DNA of 16,375 nucleotides from an uncultured Veillonellaceae bacterium (GTDB taxonomy: Bacteria > Bacillota > Negativicutes > Veillonellales > Dialisteraceae). A program made the position numbers and the translations under genes. The DNA is taken from assembly GCA_958439155.1 (NCBI GenBank), contig CAUBUJ010000022.1, forward strand, positions 1-16,375, written 5' to 3'. Position 1 is the stretch's first letter. Every line of letters begins with the position of its first letter. This document shows positions 6,099-14,174 of this stretch, in pieces. The notes under the pieces were generated by a model. That model was not told the DNA's origin and made no database searches. It saw only the letters and a program-made list of their open reading frames with translations.

Positions 6099-7488
6099 GA
6101 GAAATCCCCTTTTCATGAAGTTTCTGGATCAGCATTTCCCCAGCCCGGTAAATGCTGCCGGCGCCCATGGAAAAAATCATGTCTCCCGGCCTTGCGATGC
6201 GGTACAGATCCTCTGCGAGAGTCTCAAGATCAGGGGCGTAACGCACATCTTTCCCTGGATGTTTCGCCTTCACCAGATCTGGGAGAAGGTGTCCGTCTAC
6301 GCCGGGAATCGGATCTTCGCCGGCAGAATAAATATCGGTGAAATAGAGAATATCCGCCGCGCCGAAAGCCTGGGCAAATTCCTCTTTTAAGAGTTTCGTC
6401 CGGGAATAGCGGTGCGGCTGGAAAGCGCAGATGATCCGGTGGCCGCCGATTTCCTTCGCCGCTTTCAAAGTCGCTTCGATTTCGGTGGGATGGTGGGCAT
6501 AATCGTCGAGAACCCACACCTCGTCCACATAGCCCTTCGTTTCAAAGCGGCGCTTCACCCCGATGAAAGAAGCCAGCGCTCTGGCAATGGTCTTAAAAGT
6601 GAGTCCGCAGTAGAGGCCGGTCACCACCGCGGCGAGGGCGTCCCGCACGTTATGATCTCCCGGCACCTGGATCTGGATGCTTCCAAGGTTTTTCCCGCGG
6701 TGCAGTACATCAAAGACCAGGTGATGCCCTTCATACCGTTTATTGGAGGCCTGGTATTCCGCGTCTTCCGAGAAGCCGTAAGTGATGACTTTCTGGGACA
6801 GCCGGGGCAGAATATCCCGCACCCCTTCACTGTCCACGCAGACAATGGCCGCGCCGTCCGCATAGGAAATGTGGCTGATAAACTGGGCGAAGGCTTTTTT
6901 TATATTTTCCACCGTGCCGTAATGGTCCAGGTGGTCATCTTCAATATTGGTCACCACCGCGAGGTAGCTCTGGAATTTAAGAAAAGAGCCGTCGCTTTCG
7001 TCCGCTTCGGCGATGACATAGTCTCCATGGCCCAGACAGGAATTCCCATGAAGATAATCGGCGGCCCCGCCGAGAACGATGGTCGGATCCGTACCGGCGT
7101 CAAGGAAGATCTGCCCGATCATGGCAGAGGTGGTCGACTTCCCATGGGCGCCGGCTACAGCGATTCCCTTCCCCCAGTGAAAGACCGCTGCCAGCACATC
7201 TGACCGGTGATACACAGGAATCCCCTCTTTTTTCGCGGCGAGAAGTTCCGGATTCTCCGGATGGATCGCAGAAGAAATCACAATGCCGTCAGCGCCTTCC
7301 ACATGGGACGCGTCATGGCCTACATAAATGTCCGCCCCCTGGCTGCGCATAAACTGGAGATAATCCGAGTCATTCACATCAGACCCGGAAATTTTCATTC
7401 CTTTTTCAATCAGAATTTCCGCAAGGGCGCGCATTCCCATGCCGCCGATGCCAATAAAATGCAGTTTATGAAATTTCTGTAAATCCAT
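6088..7488 (-). CDS. murC: UDP-N-acetylmuramate--L-alanine ligase
   Basis: A 466-residue cytoplasmic Mur ligase that adds L-Ala to UDP-MurNAc. It has the N-terminal Rossmann-type GIGGMGM (13-19), the ATP P-loop AGAHGKSTT (112-120) with the His typical of MurC, EADESDGSFL, the central NIEDDHLDHY motif, and DDYAHHPTEI in the C-terminal domain. The length is normal. The ATG at 7488 has AGAGG five bases upstream. It lies 9 nt after murG and overlaps ddl. Confidence 0.98.
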   Translation of the reverse strand: MDLQKFHKLHFIGIGGMGMRALAEILIEKGMKISGSDVNDSDYLQFMRSQGADIYVGHDASHVEGADGIVISSAIHPENPELLAAKKEGIPVYHRSDVLAAVFHWGKGIAVAGAHGKSTTSAMIGQIFLDAGTDPTIVLGGAADYLHGNSCLGHGDYVIAEADESDGSFLKFQSYLAVVTNIEDDHLDHYGTVENIKKAFAQFISHISYADGAAIVCVDSEGVRDILPRLSQKVITYGFSEDAEYQASNKRYEGHHLVFDVLHRGKNLGSIQIQVPGDHNVRDALAAVVTGLYCGLTFKTIARALASFIGVKRRFETKGYVDEVWVLDDYAHHPTEIEATLKAAKEIGGHRIICAFQPHRYSRTKLLKEEFAQAFGAADILYFTDIYSAGEDPIPGVDGHLLPDLVKAKHPGKDVRYAPDLETLAEDLYRIARPGDMIFSMGAGSIYRAGEMLIQKLHEKGISHDQ

Positions 7489-7497
7489 AATTTCCTC

Positions 7498-8610
7498 TCA
7501 TCGACCTGCCAGAGCCAGTGCCATCCGCGCAATATCGGCCCCTGCGTAAATCTTTCCCAATTTCCGGCTGGAAGCGGACATACTTTCCAGGAGTTCCGGA
7601 TCTTCTTTGAGCTCCCGGATATCCTGGATCAATTCATCGGCAGTCAGGTACTTGTCTACAATCATTTTTGACGCGCCGTTTTTGACGAACACCCGCGCGT
7701 TGAAGGTCTGGTGATCCTCCGCCGCGTAAGGATAGGGAATCAAAATAGAAGGAACGCCTCTGGCGGCCAGTTCGGCCAGACCGATCGCGCCGGCCCGGTA
7801 AATCACAAGATCTGCCGCGGCAAGCGCGGAAGGCATGTCGTTCTGGTAGCTCACAATGCGGCTTCTCTTCCCGAAATGCCCGTCTTCGGTGACGCCGTCC
7901 AGCTCGCTCACGACGCGGTCATATTCGGCGGTGCCGGTCACATGGTAGAGATAGATCCGGTCGTCACCGGCAAAAAAGCGGTGCACGCCGATCATGGCGT
8001 TGTTGATGGTCCTGGCGCCGCGGCTCCCGCCGGCGGTGAGCACCATGAAAGCGTCCGGCGGAATTCCCAGCTTGGCCCGGGACTCGGCCCTGTGGGCAGA
8101 GAGAATCTCCCGGCGGATCGGATTGCCTGTATACACGCATTTTTCCGGATGGGGGAAACGGGATTTGGCTTCTTCATAGCCAAGAGCGATGGTATTGACC
8201 ACATAGCTCAGAATCTTGTTCGTAATGCCTGGGATGACATTCTGCTCCTGGATCATCGTAGGAATCCCGCTCAGGGCGGCGGTCATCAAGATCGGTCCGC
8301 ATACATAGCCGCCGGTTCCGATGACCACATCCGGTTTGAAATCATGAAGGATCTTCCGCGCCTTCCAGAGGCTTCCCGCCGTTTCCGCGAGAATTTTCAG
8401 ATTTTCCGCTGTGAGCTTCCGCTTCAGCCCTGCCGCGGGAAGAGGCGCGAAGGCAAATCCCTCTCTCGGAATGATTTGAGATTCCATCCCTTTCGGGGTC
8501 CCTACAAAAAGGACCTCTGTCTCTTCCAATCTTTGAATTTCACGGGCTATGGTTATTGCCGGATAAATATGGCCGCCCGTCCCGCCGCCGGATACAATCA
8601 CTCTCTTCAT
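7498..8610 (-). CDS. murG: UDP-GlcNAc:lipid I N-acetylglucosaminyltransferase MurG
   Basis: A 370-residue GT-B transferase that converts lipid I to lipid II on the inner face of the cytoplasmic membrane. It has the glycine loop SGGGTGGHIYPA (7-18), GTGGYVCGP, EQNVIPGITNK, TAGGSRGARTIN, and the donor-site YRAGAIGLAELAARGVPSILIPYPYA with DHQ following. The first residue of the RAGA motif is Tyr, where Ser or Cys is usual. The ATG at 8610 has GGGAG 4-5 bases upstream. It lies 19 nt after murD, where ftsW often sits in other clusters; there is no room for it here. Confidence 0.98.
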   Translation of the reverse strand: MKRVIVSGGGTGGHIYPAITIAREIQRLEETEVLFVGTPKGMESQIIPREGFAFAPLPAAGLKRKLTAENLKILAETAGSLWKARKILHDFKPDVVIGTGGYVCGPILMTAALSGIPTMIQEQNVIPGITNKILSYVVNTIALGYEEAKSRFPHPEKCVYTGNPIRREILSAHRAESRAKLGIPPDAFMVLTAGGSRGARTINNAMIGVHRFFAGDDRIYLYHVTGTAEYDRVVSELDGVTEDGHFGKRSRIVSYQNDMPSALAAADLVIYRAGAIGLAELAARGVPSILIPYPYAAEDHQTFNARVFVKNGASKMIVDKYLTADELIQDIRELKEDPELLESMSASSRKLGKIYAGADIARMALALAGR

Positions 8611-8629
8611 GACTCTCCCATTCCTTGTA

Positions 8630-10000
8630 TCAGATTGACTGTGGTATACTTTCTTTTTTCTCTTTCAGAGCCTTGACCCGTTTTTTGAAATCATCGCCCC
8701 GCTCTTCGTAGGAATGATACATATCAAAGCTGGAGCACGCCGGGGAAAGAAGGACCACCCCGCCCGGGGTCGCCGCAAGGGACGCCTTCTCTATGGCATC
8801 TTCCATAGATCCCGCCATAGCAATCGAAGAAATCCCCGCCTTTTCCGCTTCCTGCCGGAAACGGGCCGCCGCAGCCCCTAAAAGCACGAGATGCTGCGCA
8901 TGGGTTTTCACAAAGGCCATGAAATCTTCAAGAGGCGTTTCTTTATCATGGCCGCCGGCGATGAGCACCACCGGCCGGCGGAAAGAAGCAAGCGCCTTCA
9001 CTGCCGCGTCTGTATTGGTCGCTTTGGAATCATTGTAATAGTCCACGCCGTCAATGGTACACACATATTCCACGCGGTGCGGCAGCGCCCGGTACCGCAG
9101 CAGCGCCCGGCGGACAGCGCCGATCTCCGCTCCGCCCTGGAGCGCGAGGAAAGAGGCGGCCAGGGCGTTTTCCACATTGTGATGTCCCTTGATGGGAAGT
9201 TCCTCTTCTGTGGCGAGAACCGTTTCCTTCCCGCCAAGGCGGATCACAAGACGTCCCTTTGAAAGGCATGCTCCTTCCGGGAGCTCCTCTTCCGTACTGA
9301 GCCAGTATACATGGGCCCGGGCGTTTTCCGCCATCCCCTGCGCCCAGGGATCTTCCTTATTCAGAAGCAGCGCATCCTCCGGTCCCATGTTCTCGAAAAT
9401 ACGGGCCTTGGCGGCTGCGTATGCTTCCATAGTGTGATGCCGTTCCAGATGGTCCGGCGTCACATTGAGCACCACCGCCGCCCGGGGATGAAAGGAATGA
9501 ATGAATTCCAGCTGGAAACTAGAAACTTCCGCGGCAATCACCGCGCCCTCCCCGAGGGTATCTGCCGCAAGGCTCAGAGAGGCGCCTATATTGCCGGCAG
9601 CCGCGCTTTCAATGCCGCTCTCTTGCAGCATATCCCGGAGAAGGCTGGTGGTGGTGGTTTTTCCATTGGTGCCGGTTACAGCGAGGATTTCCGCTTTCCC
9701 ATAGATCTGGGCCAGCTCAATTTCGCTGATCACTGGTATGCCCCTGGCGAGAGCTTCCGACACGACGGGATTTTCCCGGGGAATGACAGGAGAGAGGACG
9801 ACCGTATCCATCCCTTTCAGAAGCGCCGGTGTCTGCAGGCCGATGCGGATCTCTGCCCCTTCTTCCAGAAGATCTGCCTCTTCTTTTTTATCTTTGAGAG
9901 CATGGATATCGGAAACCACCACACGGCATCCATGATGGAGCAGCACATGAGCTGCCCCAAAGCCGCTGATTCCTGTACCCAAAACCAATACGTTCTTCAT
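8630..10000 (-). CDS. murD: UDP-N-acetylmuramoyl-L-alanine--D-glutamate ligase
   Basis: A 456-residue cytoplasmic Mur ligase that adds D-Glu. It has the N-terminal LGTGISGFGAA (7-17), the P-loop VTGTNGKTTTT (108-118), GNIG and EVSSFQLE, NVTPDHLERH, the region with the carbamylated lysine (AAAKARIF), HRVEYV, DSKATNTDA and LLSPACSSFDMY near the C-terminus. All are standard for MurD. The ATG at 10000 has GGAGG seven bases upstream. A 48-nt gap follows mraY with no extra feature seen in it. Confidence 0.98.
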   Translation of the reverse strand: MKNVLVLGTGISGFGAAHVLLHHGCRVVVSDIHALKDKKEEADLLEEGAEIRIGLQTPALLKGMDTVVLSPVIPRENPVVSEALARGIPVISEIELAQIYGKAEILAVTGTNGKTTTTSLLRDMLQESGIESAAAGNIGASLSLAADTLGEGAVIAAEVSSFQLEFIHSFHPRAAVVLNVTPDHLERHHTMEAYAAAKARIFENMGPEDALLLNKEDPWAQGMAENARAHVYWLSTEEELPEGACLSKGRLVIRLGGKETVLATEEELPIKGHHNVENALAASFLALQGGAEIGAVRRALLRYRALPHRVEYVCTIDGVDYYNDSKATNTDAAVKALASFRRPVVLIAGGHDKETPLEDFMAFVKTHAQHLVLLGAAAARFRQEAEKAGISSIAMAGSMEDAIEKASLAATPGGVVLLSPACSSFDMYHSYEERGDDFKKRVKALKEKKESIPQSI

Positions 10001-10048
10001 TGCGATTCCTCCCCAGGGACATGAACGATATCCCCCGCGCAGGTCTGT

Positions 10049-11008
10049 TTAATAAAATACAGCAATGAGCGTCAGTCCTGCTGCGGCGCATTCAAACGCC
10101 CAGAAGGCCCATACCACATGGATTTCACTCCATCCGCCCAGTTCGAAATGATGATGGATCGGACTCATACGGAAAATCCGCTTTCCTGTCAGCTTGAAAG
10201 AAGCTACCTGCAGAATCACGGACATCGCTTCGATCACGAAAATCAGCCCCAGAAAAATGAGCAGAAGTTCCGTCCTGGTCACCACCGCAATGCCGGCAAT
10301 CGCCCCGCCCAGCGCAAGCGACCCGGTATCGCCCATAAAAATCTTCGCAGGATGGTAATTATAAAACAAAAATCCCAGGCAGCACCCTGCGAGAATGATG
10401 GAAAATACCCCGATATCATCCATGCCGCTCACATGGCAGAACAGAGCGTACGCGGAAAACGCGATAACGCAGCATCCCGCAGCAAGCCCGTCCAGGCCGT
10501 CGGTCAGGTTCACCGCGTTGGACGCTCCTACAATCACGAGGATCACAAAGGGATAGTACGCCCATCCGATAGAAATATCTATATCTGTAAAAGGAACCGC
10601 AATCGAATAAGGCAGTCCCAGATATTCCACGGCGCCCCAGCAAAAGACGATGGAAAGCAGGAGCTGTCCTGCCATTTTCTGTTTGGCCGTCAGCCCGAGA
10701 TTCCGCTTTTTTTCCGCTTTGATAAAATCATCGAGAAATCCAAGCAGTGCGTGCCCTGCTGTAATCAGCACCAGAAGCCATACGGATGGATCGATGAGAC
10801 GGTTCCCTGCGATCACAAGGATCATAGCCAGCATCATAAAAAGGCCGCCCATCGTAGGGGTCCCCGCTTTGACCCGGTGAGACTTCGGTCCCTCCTCACG
10901 GATGGACTGGCGCGCTTTATATTTCCTTGCGAGAGGAATCGCGCCGGCTCCCAGGATGACTGTGGCAGCCGCCGCTTCCACAAGATACAGCAAGTATGTC
11001 ATTTCCAT
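10049..11008 (-). CDS. mraY: Phospho-MurNAc-pentapeptide transferase MraY
   Basis: A 319-residue polytopic enzyme that transfers phospho-MurNAc-pentapeptide to undecaprenyl phosphate, giving lipid I. The sequence is almost wholly hydrophobic with about ten membrane segments. The signatures are the Asp pair LDDFIK (92-97), NAVNLTDGLDGLA (164-176), the third catalytic Asp in FMGDTGS (224-230) and the loop SPIHHHFELGGW near the C-terminus. The length is at the short end of normal. The start at 11008 lies 3 nt after the murF stop; ATG at 11002 (MTYLLY) is an alternative. The nearest purine-rich site (GGAG) is about 14 nt upstream, so translation probably depends on coupling to murF. Confidence 0.98.
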   Translation of the reverse strand: MEMTYLLYLVEAAAATVILGAGAIPLARKYKARQSIREEGPKSHRVKAGTPTMGGLFMMLAMILVIAGNRLIDPSVWLLVLITAGHALLGFLDDFIKAEKKRNLGLTAKQKMAGQLLLSIVFCWGAVEYLGLPYSIAVPFTDIDISIGWAYYPFVILVIVGASNAVNLTDGLDGLAAGCCVIAFSAYALFCHVSGMDDIGVFSIILAGCCLGFLFYNYHPAKIFMGDTGSLALGGAIAGIAVVTRTELLLIFLGLIFVIEAMSVILQVASFKLTGKRIFRMSPIHHHFELGGWSEIHVVWAFWAFECAAAGLTLIAVFY

Positions 11009-11011
11009 GAA

Positions 11012-12388
11012 TTACTCAGTTTCTCCTCTCCAAAGTCCAGGAATGGTTTCCATATGCATCGCATGGGAGCCTTTAATGAGCACCGCGTCCCCGGGACAGG
11101 CGATACTTTTCAGCCGCTCTGCCGCGTCCCTGCATGTATCATACGATTCTGACGGAAGGCCGCACCGCCGCGCCGCTTCCGCGGTGATCCGGCTGAGAGG
11201 CCCTACCGTAATGAGACGGTCAAATTTCATCTCTGCCGCCCGCTCTCCAATGCTCCGGTGCAGTTCTTCCGCAAAGCGACCCAGCTCCAGCATATCTCCC
11301 AGAACGAGAATATGATGGGTTCCTTCGATCTGGAGAAGAGCGCGCATGGCCATCTCCACAGACAGGGGATTCGCGTTGTATGAATCATCCAGGACTGTTA
11401 CGCCGTCCACATGGAGAATTCTCTGGCTCGCGCTCTGGGAGACAAAGGATTCGAGCGCTTTTTTCTGTTCTGCTGCAGGAACGCCGAGAAGACGTCCCAC
11501 TGCGGCGGCAGCAAGCGCGTCGTACACATTGTGAATGCCTAACAGGCGGAGGCATACCGGAAATTCTTCTCCTCCTTCACGGCAGACAAAAGACGTCCCG
11601 TCCGGATGGAACGCCGCCTCATCAGCAGACACATCAAAACCGCCGCCGATGCCGAAGGAAGTGACCTTCCCTGCAAAAGTCCGGCCCATGGCAGAAACAA
11701 AAGGATCATCTCCATTGAGAACGGCCGTCCCGTCTGCCGGAAGCGCTTCCACCAGCTCCGCTTTGGCTCTGGCTATATTTTCCCGGCTTCCAAGGAGGCC
11801 AATATGAGATGTCCCTACATTGGTCACCACCCCGATCGTGGGATGGGCGATGCTGCAGAGTTCCCTGATCTGCCCGAGACCGCGCATGCCCATTTCCACC
11901 ACGCAGGCTTCATCCTTTTCCGTGAGCCGGAGCAGCGTCTGGGAGAGACCAATCTCATTGTTGAAATTCTTTTCTGTGCGGCATACCGTCATGGCCCGCT
12001 CCAGCACAGCGGTAATCATATCTTTTGTGGTCGTTTTCCCGTTGGACCCGGTGACCGCAATAACAGGCAGGTGAAAACGGAGGCGGTGAAAAGAAGCGAG
12101 ATCCTCCAGCGCCTGTTTCGCACTGGTCGTCTGGATGACTGTCACATCCGGCGGAATCGCAGAGAGCCATTCTCTTTCCGAAAGGAGGAGAATAGACGCG
12201 CCCTTTTCAGCAGCGCTTTTTAAAAATTTGTGTCCATTAAAATTCTCACCGCTTAAAGGGATGAAAAGTTCTCCCTTTTTTATGGTTCTCGTATCTGTAC
12301 TGACCCCGCTGCACCGAAGGGCACTCCCCTTTCGGAGAAGCTCTCCGCCGGTGGCCTGAAGAATTTCCTCAACTGTGAATGATGCCAT
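11012..12388 (-). CDS. murF: UDP-MurNAc-tripeptide--D-alanyl-D-alanine ligase
   Basis: A 458-residue cytoplasmic Mur ligase that adds the D-Ala-D-Ala made by Ddl. It has the N-terminal domain with STDTRTIKKGELFIPL (30-45), the P-loop VTGSNGKTTTKDM (112-124), EMGMRGLGQI, TNVGTSHIG (MurF-specific), the carbamylated-Lys region RAKAEL, LDDSYNANP and VLGDMLELG. The ATG at 12388 shares its A with the murE stop (TAATG) and has GGAG seven bases upstream inside murE. Confidence 0.98.
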   Translation of the reverse strand: MASFTVEEILQATGGELLRKGSALRCSGVSTDTRTIKKGELFIPLSGENFNGHKFLKSAAEKGASILLLSEREWLSAIPPDVTVIQTTSAKQALEDLASFHRLRFHLPVIAVTGSNGKTTTKDMITAVLERAMTVCRTEKNFNNEIGLSQTLLRLTEKDEACVVEMGMRGLGQIRELCSIAHPTIGVVTNVGTSHIGLLGSRENIARAKAELVEALPADGTAVLNGDDPFVSAMGRTFAGKVTSFGIGGGFDVSADEAAFHPDGTSFVCREGGEEFPVCLRLLGIHNVYDALAAAAVGRLLGVPAAEQKKALESFVSQSASQRILHVDGVTVLDDSYNANPLSVEMAMRALLQIEGTHHILVLGDMLELGRFAEELHRSIGERAAEMKFDRLITVGPLSRITAEAARRCGLPSESYDTCRDAAERLKSIACPGDAVLIKGSHAMHMETIPGLWRGETE

Positions 12389-13896
12389 TATTCTTCTCCG
12401 CGGATCGCTTTGCGCGCTTCTTCCCGGTCATCAAAATGAATGGTCCGGTCTTTCAAAATCTGGTAGTTTTCATGGCCCTTCCCGGCAATCATCACCATAT
12501 CCCCCGGTTTGGCGAGAGCTATGGCGCGGCGGATCGCCTCCCGGCGGTTCACCAGGATCTCATAATGGAAGGATGGCTTTTTCTCCGCGATTTCTTTGAC
12601 GCCGGCTGCCACTTCCGACACAATCACATCGGGATCTTCCGTGCGGGGATTGTCGCTTGTGACGATCACCACATCGGAATAGCGCGCTCCAATGCGGCCC
12701 ATAATGGGACGCTTCATTTTATCCCGGTCACCGCCGCAGCCAAAGACGGAAATGATCCGGCCCCGTTTAATCTCCTGGGCGGTTTTTAGAATGTTTTCCA
12801 GTCCGTCCGGCGTATGGGCGTAATCCACCACCACCGTAAAAGGCTGGCCTTCATCGATCAGTTCAAACCGGCCCGGCACGGAATGGAAATCAGCAAGCGC
12901 CGCGATGACTTCTTCCATGGAAATCCCTTCGCTCAATGCGGCTGACATGGCGCAGAGTACATTGTACACATTAAACCGTCCCGCCAGATGGGTATGTACC
13001 GGGTAAGACTTCCCCTGGTATTCTGCGGAAAATGTGGAGGAACTGGTATTGAATTCAATATGGGATGCTTTGAGATCGGACGGCTCATCGATGCTGTAGG
13101 TATACACAGGGCAGACAGACCGGTCCTGCACGGCCGCTTCCATCACATCCGCGTAAGGCACGTCAATATTGATATGGGCCGACTTGTTCCCCTTTTTCTG
13201 TCCCGGGGCGGACGCTTTTTTGAAAAGAATCGCTTTCGCCGCGGCGTAATTGTCCATGGTTTTGTGGTAGTCCAGATGATCTTCTGTGAGATTGGTGAAA
13301 GAGACATTGTCAAACTCAATGCCTTCCACACGGCCCATGACGAGCGCGTGGGACGAAACCTCCATGCACACGTGGGTCACGCCGGCTTCCACCATACGGT
13401 AAAGCATTTTCTCCAGATCCACCACGTCCGGCGTCGTGTTGTGCGTAGGATATTCCTGATCGCCGATCAGCATATGGATCGTGCCGATCACGCCGGTTTT
13501 ATATCCGGCATGATGGAGAATGTGAGCTGTAATGTGGGAGGTGGTCGTTTTCCCATTGGTGCCAGTGACGGCAATCATCCGCATTTTGCCAGCCGGATAA
13601 TCATAGAAATAGGGCGTCACCTGTTCCATCGCTTTTCTTGTGTCTTGTACGTAAATGACCGCGGTCCCTGCCGGAAGGGAAAGAGGTTTGGAGGCGATCA
13701 CCGCGGCGGCTCCCTTCTCCGCAGCGGAAGCGGCGAATCGATGGCCGTCTACATGGGCCCCGTCAAGGCAGATAAAGAGACTTCCCTTCTGCACAGCCCG
13801 GGAATCTGCGGTAATGTCTGTCACGGTCTGATCCGCAGCGCCTTCCACCCGTTCATATGAACATACTGACAATATATCCTGTAATTTCTTTTCCAT
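12388..13896 (-). CDS. murE: UDP-MurNAc-L-alanyl-D-glutamate--2,6-diaminopimelate ligase
   Basis: A 502-residue cytoplasmic Mur ligase that adds the third peptide residue. It has DSRAVQKGSLFICL (31-44), the P-loop TGTNGKTTT (111-119), EVSSHAL (179-185), NLTEDHLDYH (202-211), the probable carbamylated Lys221 in AAAKAILF, and VDYAHTPDGL (357-366). DNPR at 415-418 with following TEDP is the motif of meso-diaminopimelate-adding enzymes, not lysine-adding ones. The frame is open to 14079, but the ATG at 13896 is chosen: GAGG lies six bases upstream, the length matches the family, and the extension has no MurE similarity and crosses a hairpin and promoter. It has its own promoter and a structured leader; ftsI, usually just upstream, is missing. 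Confidence 0.97.
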   Translation of the reverse strand: MEKKLQDILSVCSYERVEGAADQTVTDITADSRAVQKGSLFICLDGAHVDGHRFAASAAEKGAAAVIASKPLSLPAGTAVIYVQDTRKAMEQVTPYFYDYPAGKMRMIAVTGTNGKTTTSHITAHILHHAGYKTGVIGTIHMLIGDQEYPTHNTTPDVVDLEKMLYRMVEAGVTHVCMEVSSHALVMGRVEGIEFDNVSFTNLTEDHLDYHKTMDNYAAAKAILFKKASAPGQKKGNKSAHINIDVPYADVMEAAVQDRSVCPVYTYSIDEPSDLKASHIEFNTSSSTFSAEYQGKSYPVHTHLAGRFNVYNVLCAMSAALSEGISMEEVIAALADFHSVPGRFELIDEGQPFTVVVDYAHTPDGLENILKTAQEIKRGRIISVFGCGGDRDKMKRPIMGRIGARYSDVVIVTSDNPRTEDPDVIVSEVAAGVKEIAEKKPSFHYEILVNRREAIRRAIALAKPGDMVMIAGKGHENYQILKDRTIHFDDREEARKAIRGEE

Positions 13897-13940
13897 GGCG
13901 CACCTCAAAGGGAATAGCTGAAAAATACTGGTATTTCTGT

Positions 13941-14004
13941 CCGCCAAGGAAACGGAACGCCCGGAGCAGACCCTTTCGTCTGTCCCGTCCGTTTCCATGG
14001 GCGG
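13941..14004 (-). promoter_or_regulatory. Structured 5' leader hairpin upstream of murE
   Basis: Within the predicted murE leader, a compound stem can form. CCGCC (14004-14000) pairs with GGCGG (13945-13941); after a small internal loop, GGAAACGGA (13996-13988) pairs with TCCGTTTCC (13956-13948). An inner CAGAC/GTCTG stem (13982-13978 with 13971-13967) closes a 6-nt loop. No T-run follows directly. A small AT-rich hairpin (AAATA/TATTT near 13923-13936) lies between it and the ribosome binding site. The T-box signature is not seen and I do not recognise a known riboswitch. Confidence 0.45.
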
Positions 14005-14050
14005 ATCATCCTGTATCGCGCAGCGTGAAAGCTGCCGGCAAACTTCATTT

Positions 14051-14079
14051 ATCATAGCCCAAAATGGGACATGTGACAA
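14051..14079 (-). promoter_or_regulatory. Sigma-A-type promoter for murE
   Basis: On the minus strand, TTGTCA (14079-14074), a 17-bp spacer and TATGAT (14056-14051). The predicted start near 14044 gives a leader of about 148 nt before murE. The -35 box lies in the 3' arm of the inverted repeat at 14070-14119. Confidence 0.72.
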
Positions 14080-14119
14080 TAGCAGCCTGGTGATTCCTCT
14101 ATGCCGCCATTGTCACATG
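14070..14119 (-). repeat. Long inverted repeat (RNA hairpin) overlapping the murE promoter
   Basis: An 11-bp perfect inverted repeat (CATGTGACAAT at 14070-14080, complement at 14109-14119). In minus-strand RNA the stem continues through a G-U pair and GCGGC/GCUGC (one more G-U), giving about 17 pairs and a 16-nt loop, AUAGAGGAAUCACCAG. On the plus strand those two G-U pairs would be A-C mismatches, which favours a minus-strand RNA structure. No T-run follows directly, so it does not look like a terminator. It lies between ftsL and murE and supplies the -35 box of the murE promoter. Confidence 0.7.
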
Positions 14120-14174
14120 GGTATGTTCCACTATATTTTTCAAAAAACGACCGCCTGAAGAACCGTTTCTTTTC

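Noticed and set aside
13897..14079. 61-residue N-terminal extension of MurE
   Set aside because: It crosses the murE promoter and the leader hairpin, has no similarity to MurE, and a good ribosome binding site precedes the ATG at 13896.
14110..14137. Plus-strand promoter-like boxes TTGTCA-16-TATATT pointing into ftsL
   Set aside because: The TTGTCA arises automatically from the palindromic arm that gives the murE -35 box; there is no plus-strand gene downstream. It would need RNA evidence of an antisense transcript.
14136..14172. Weak terminator-like hairpin after ftsL (AAGAAACG with CGTTTTTT)
   Set aside because: It has only about eight AT-rich pairs including a G-T and a long loop; not strong enough to call.
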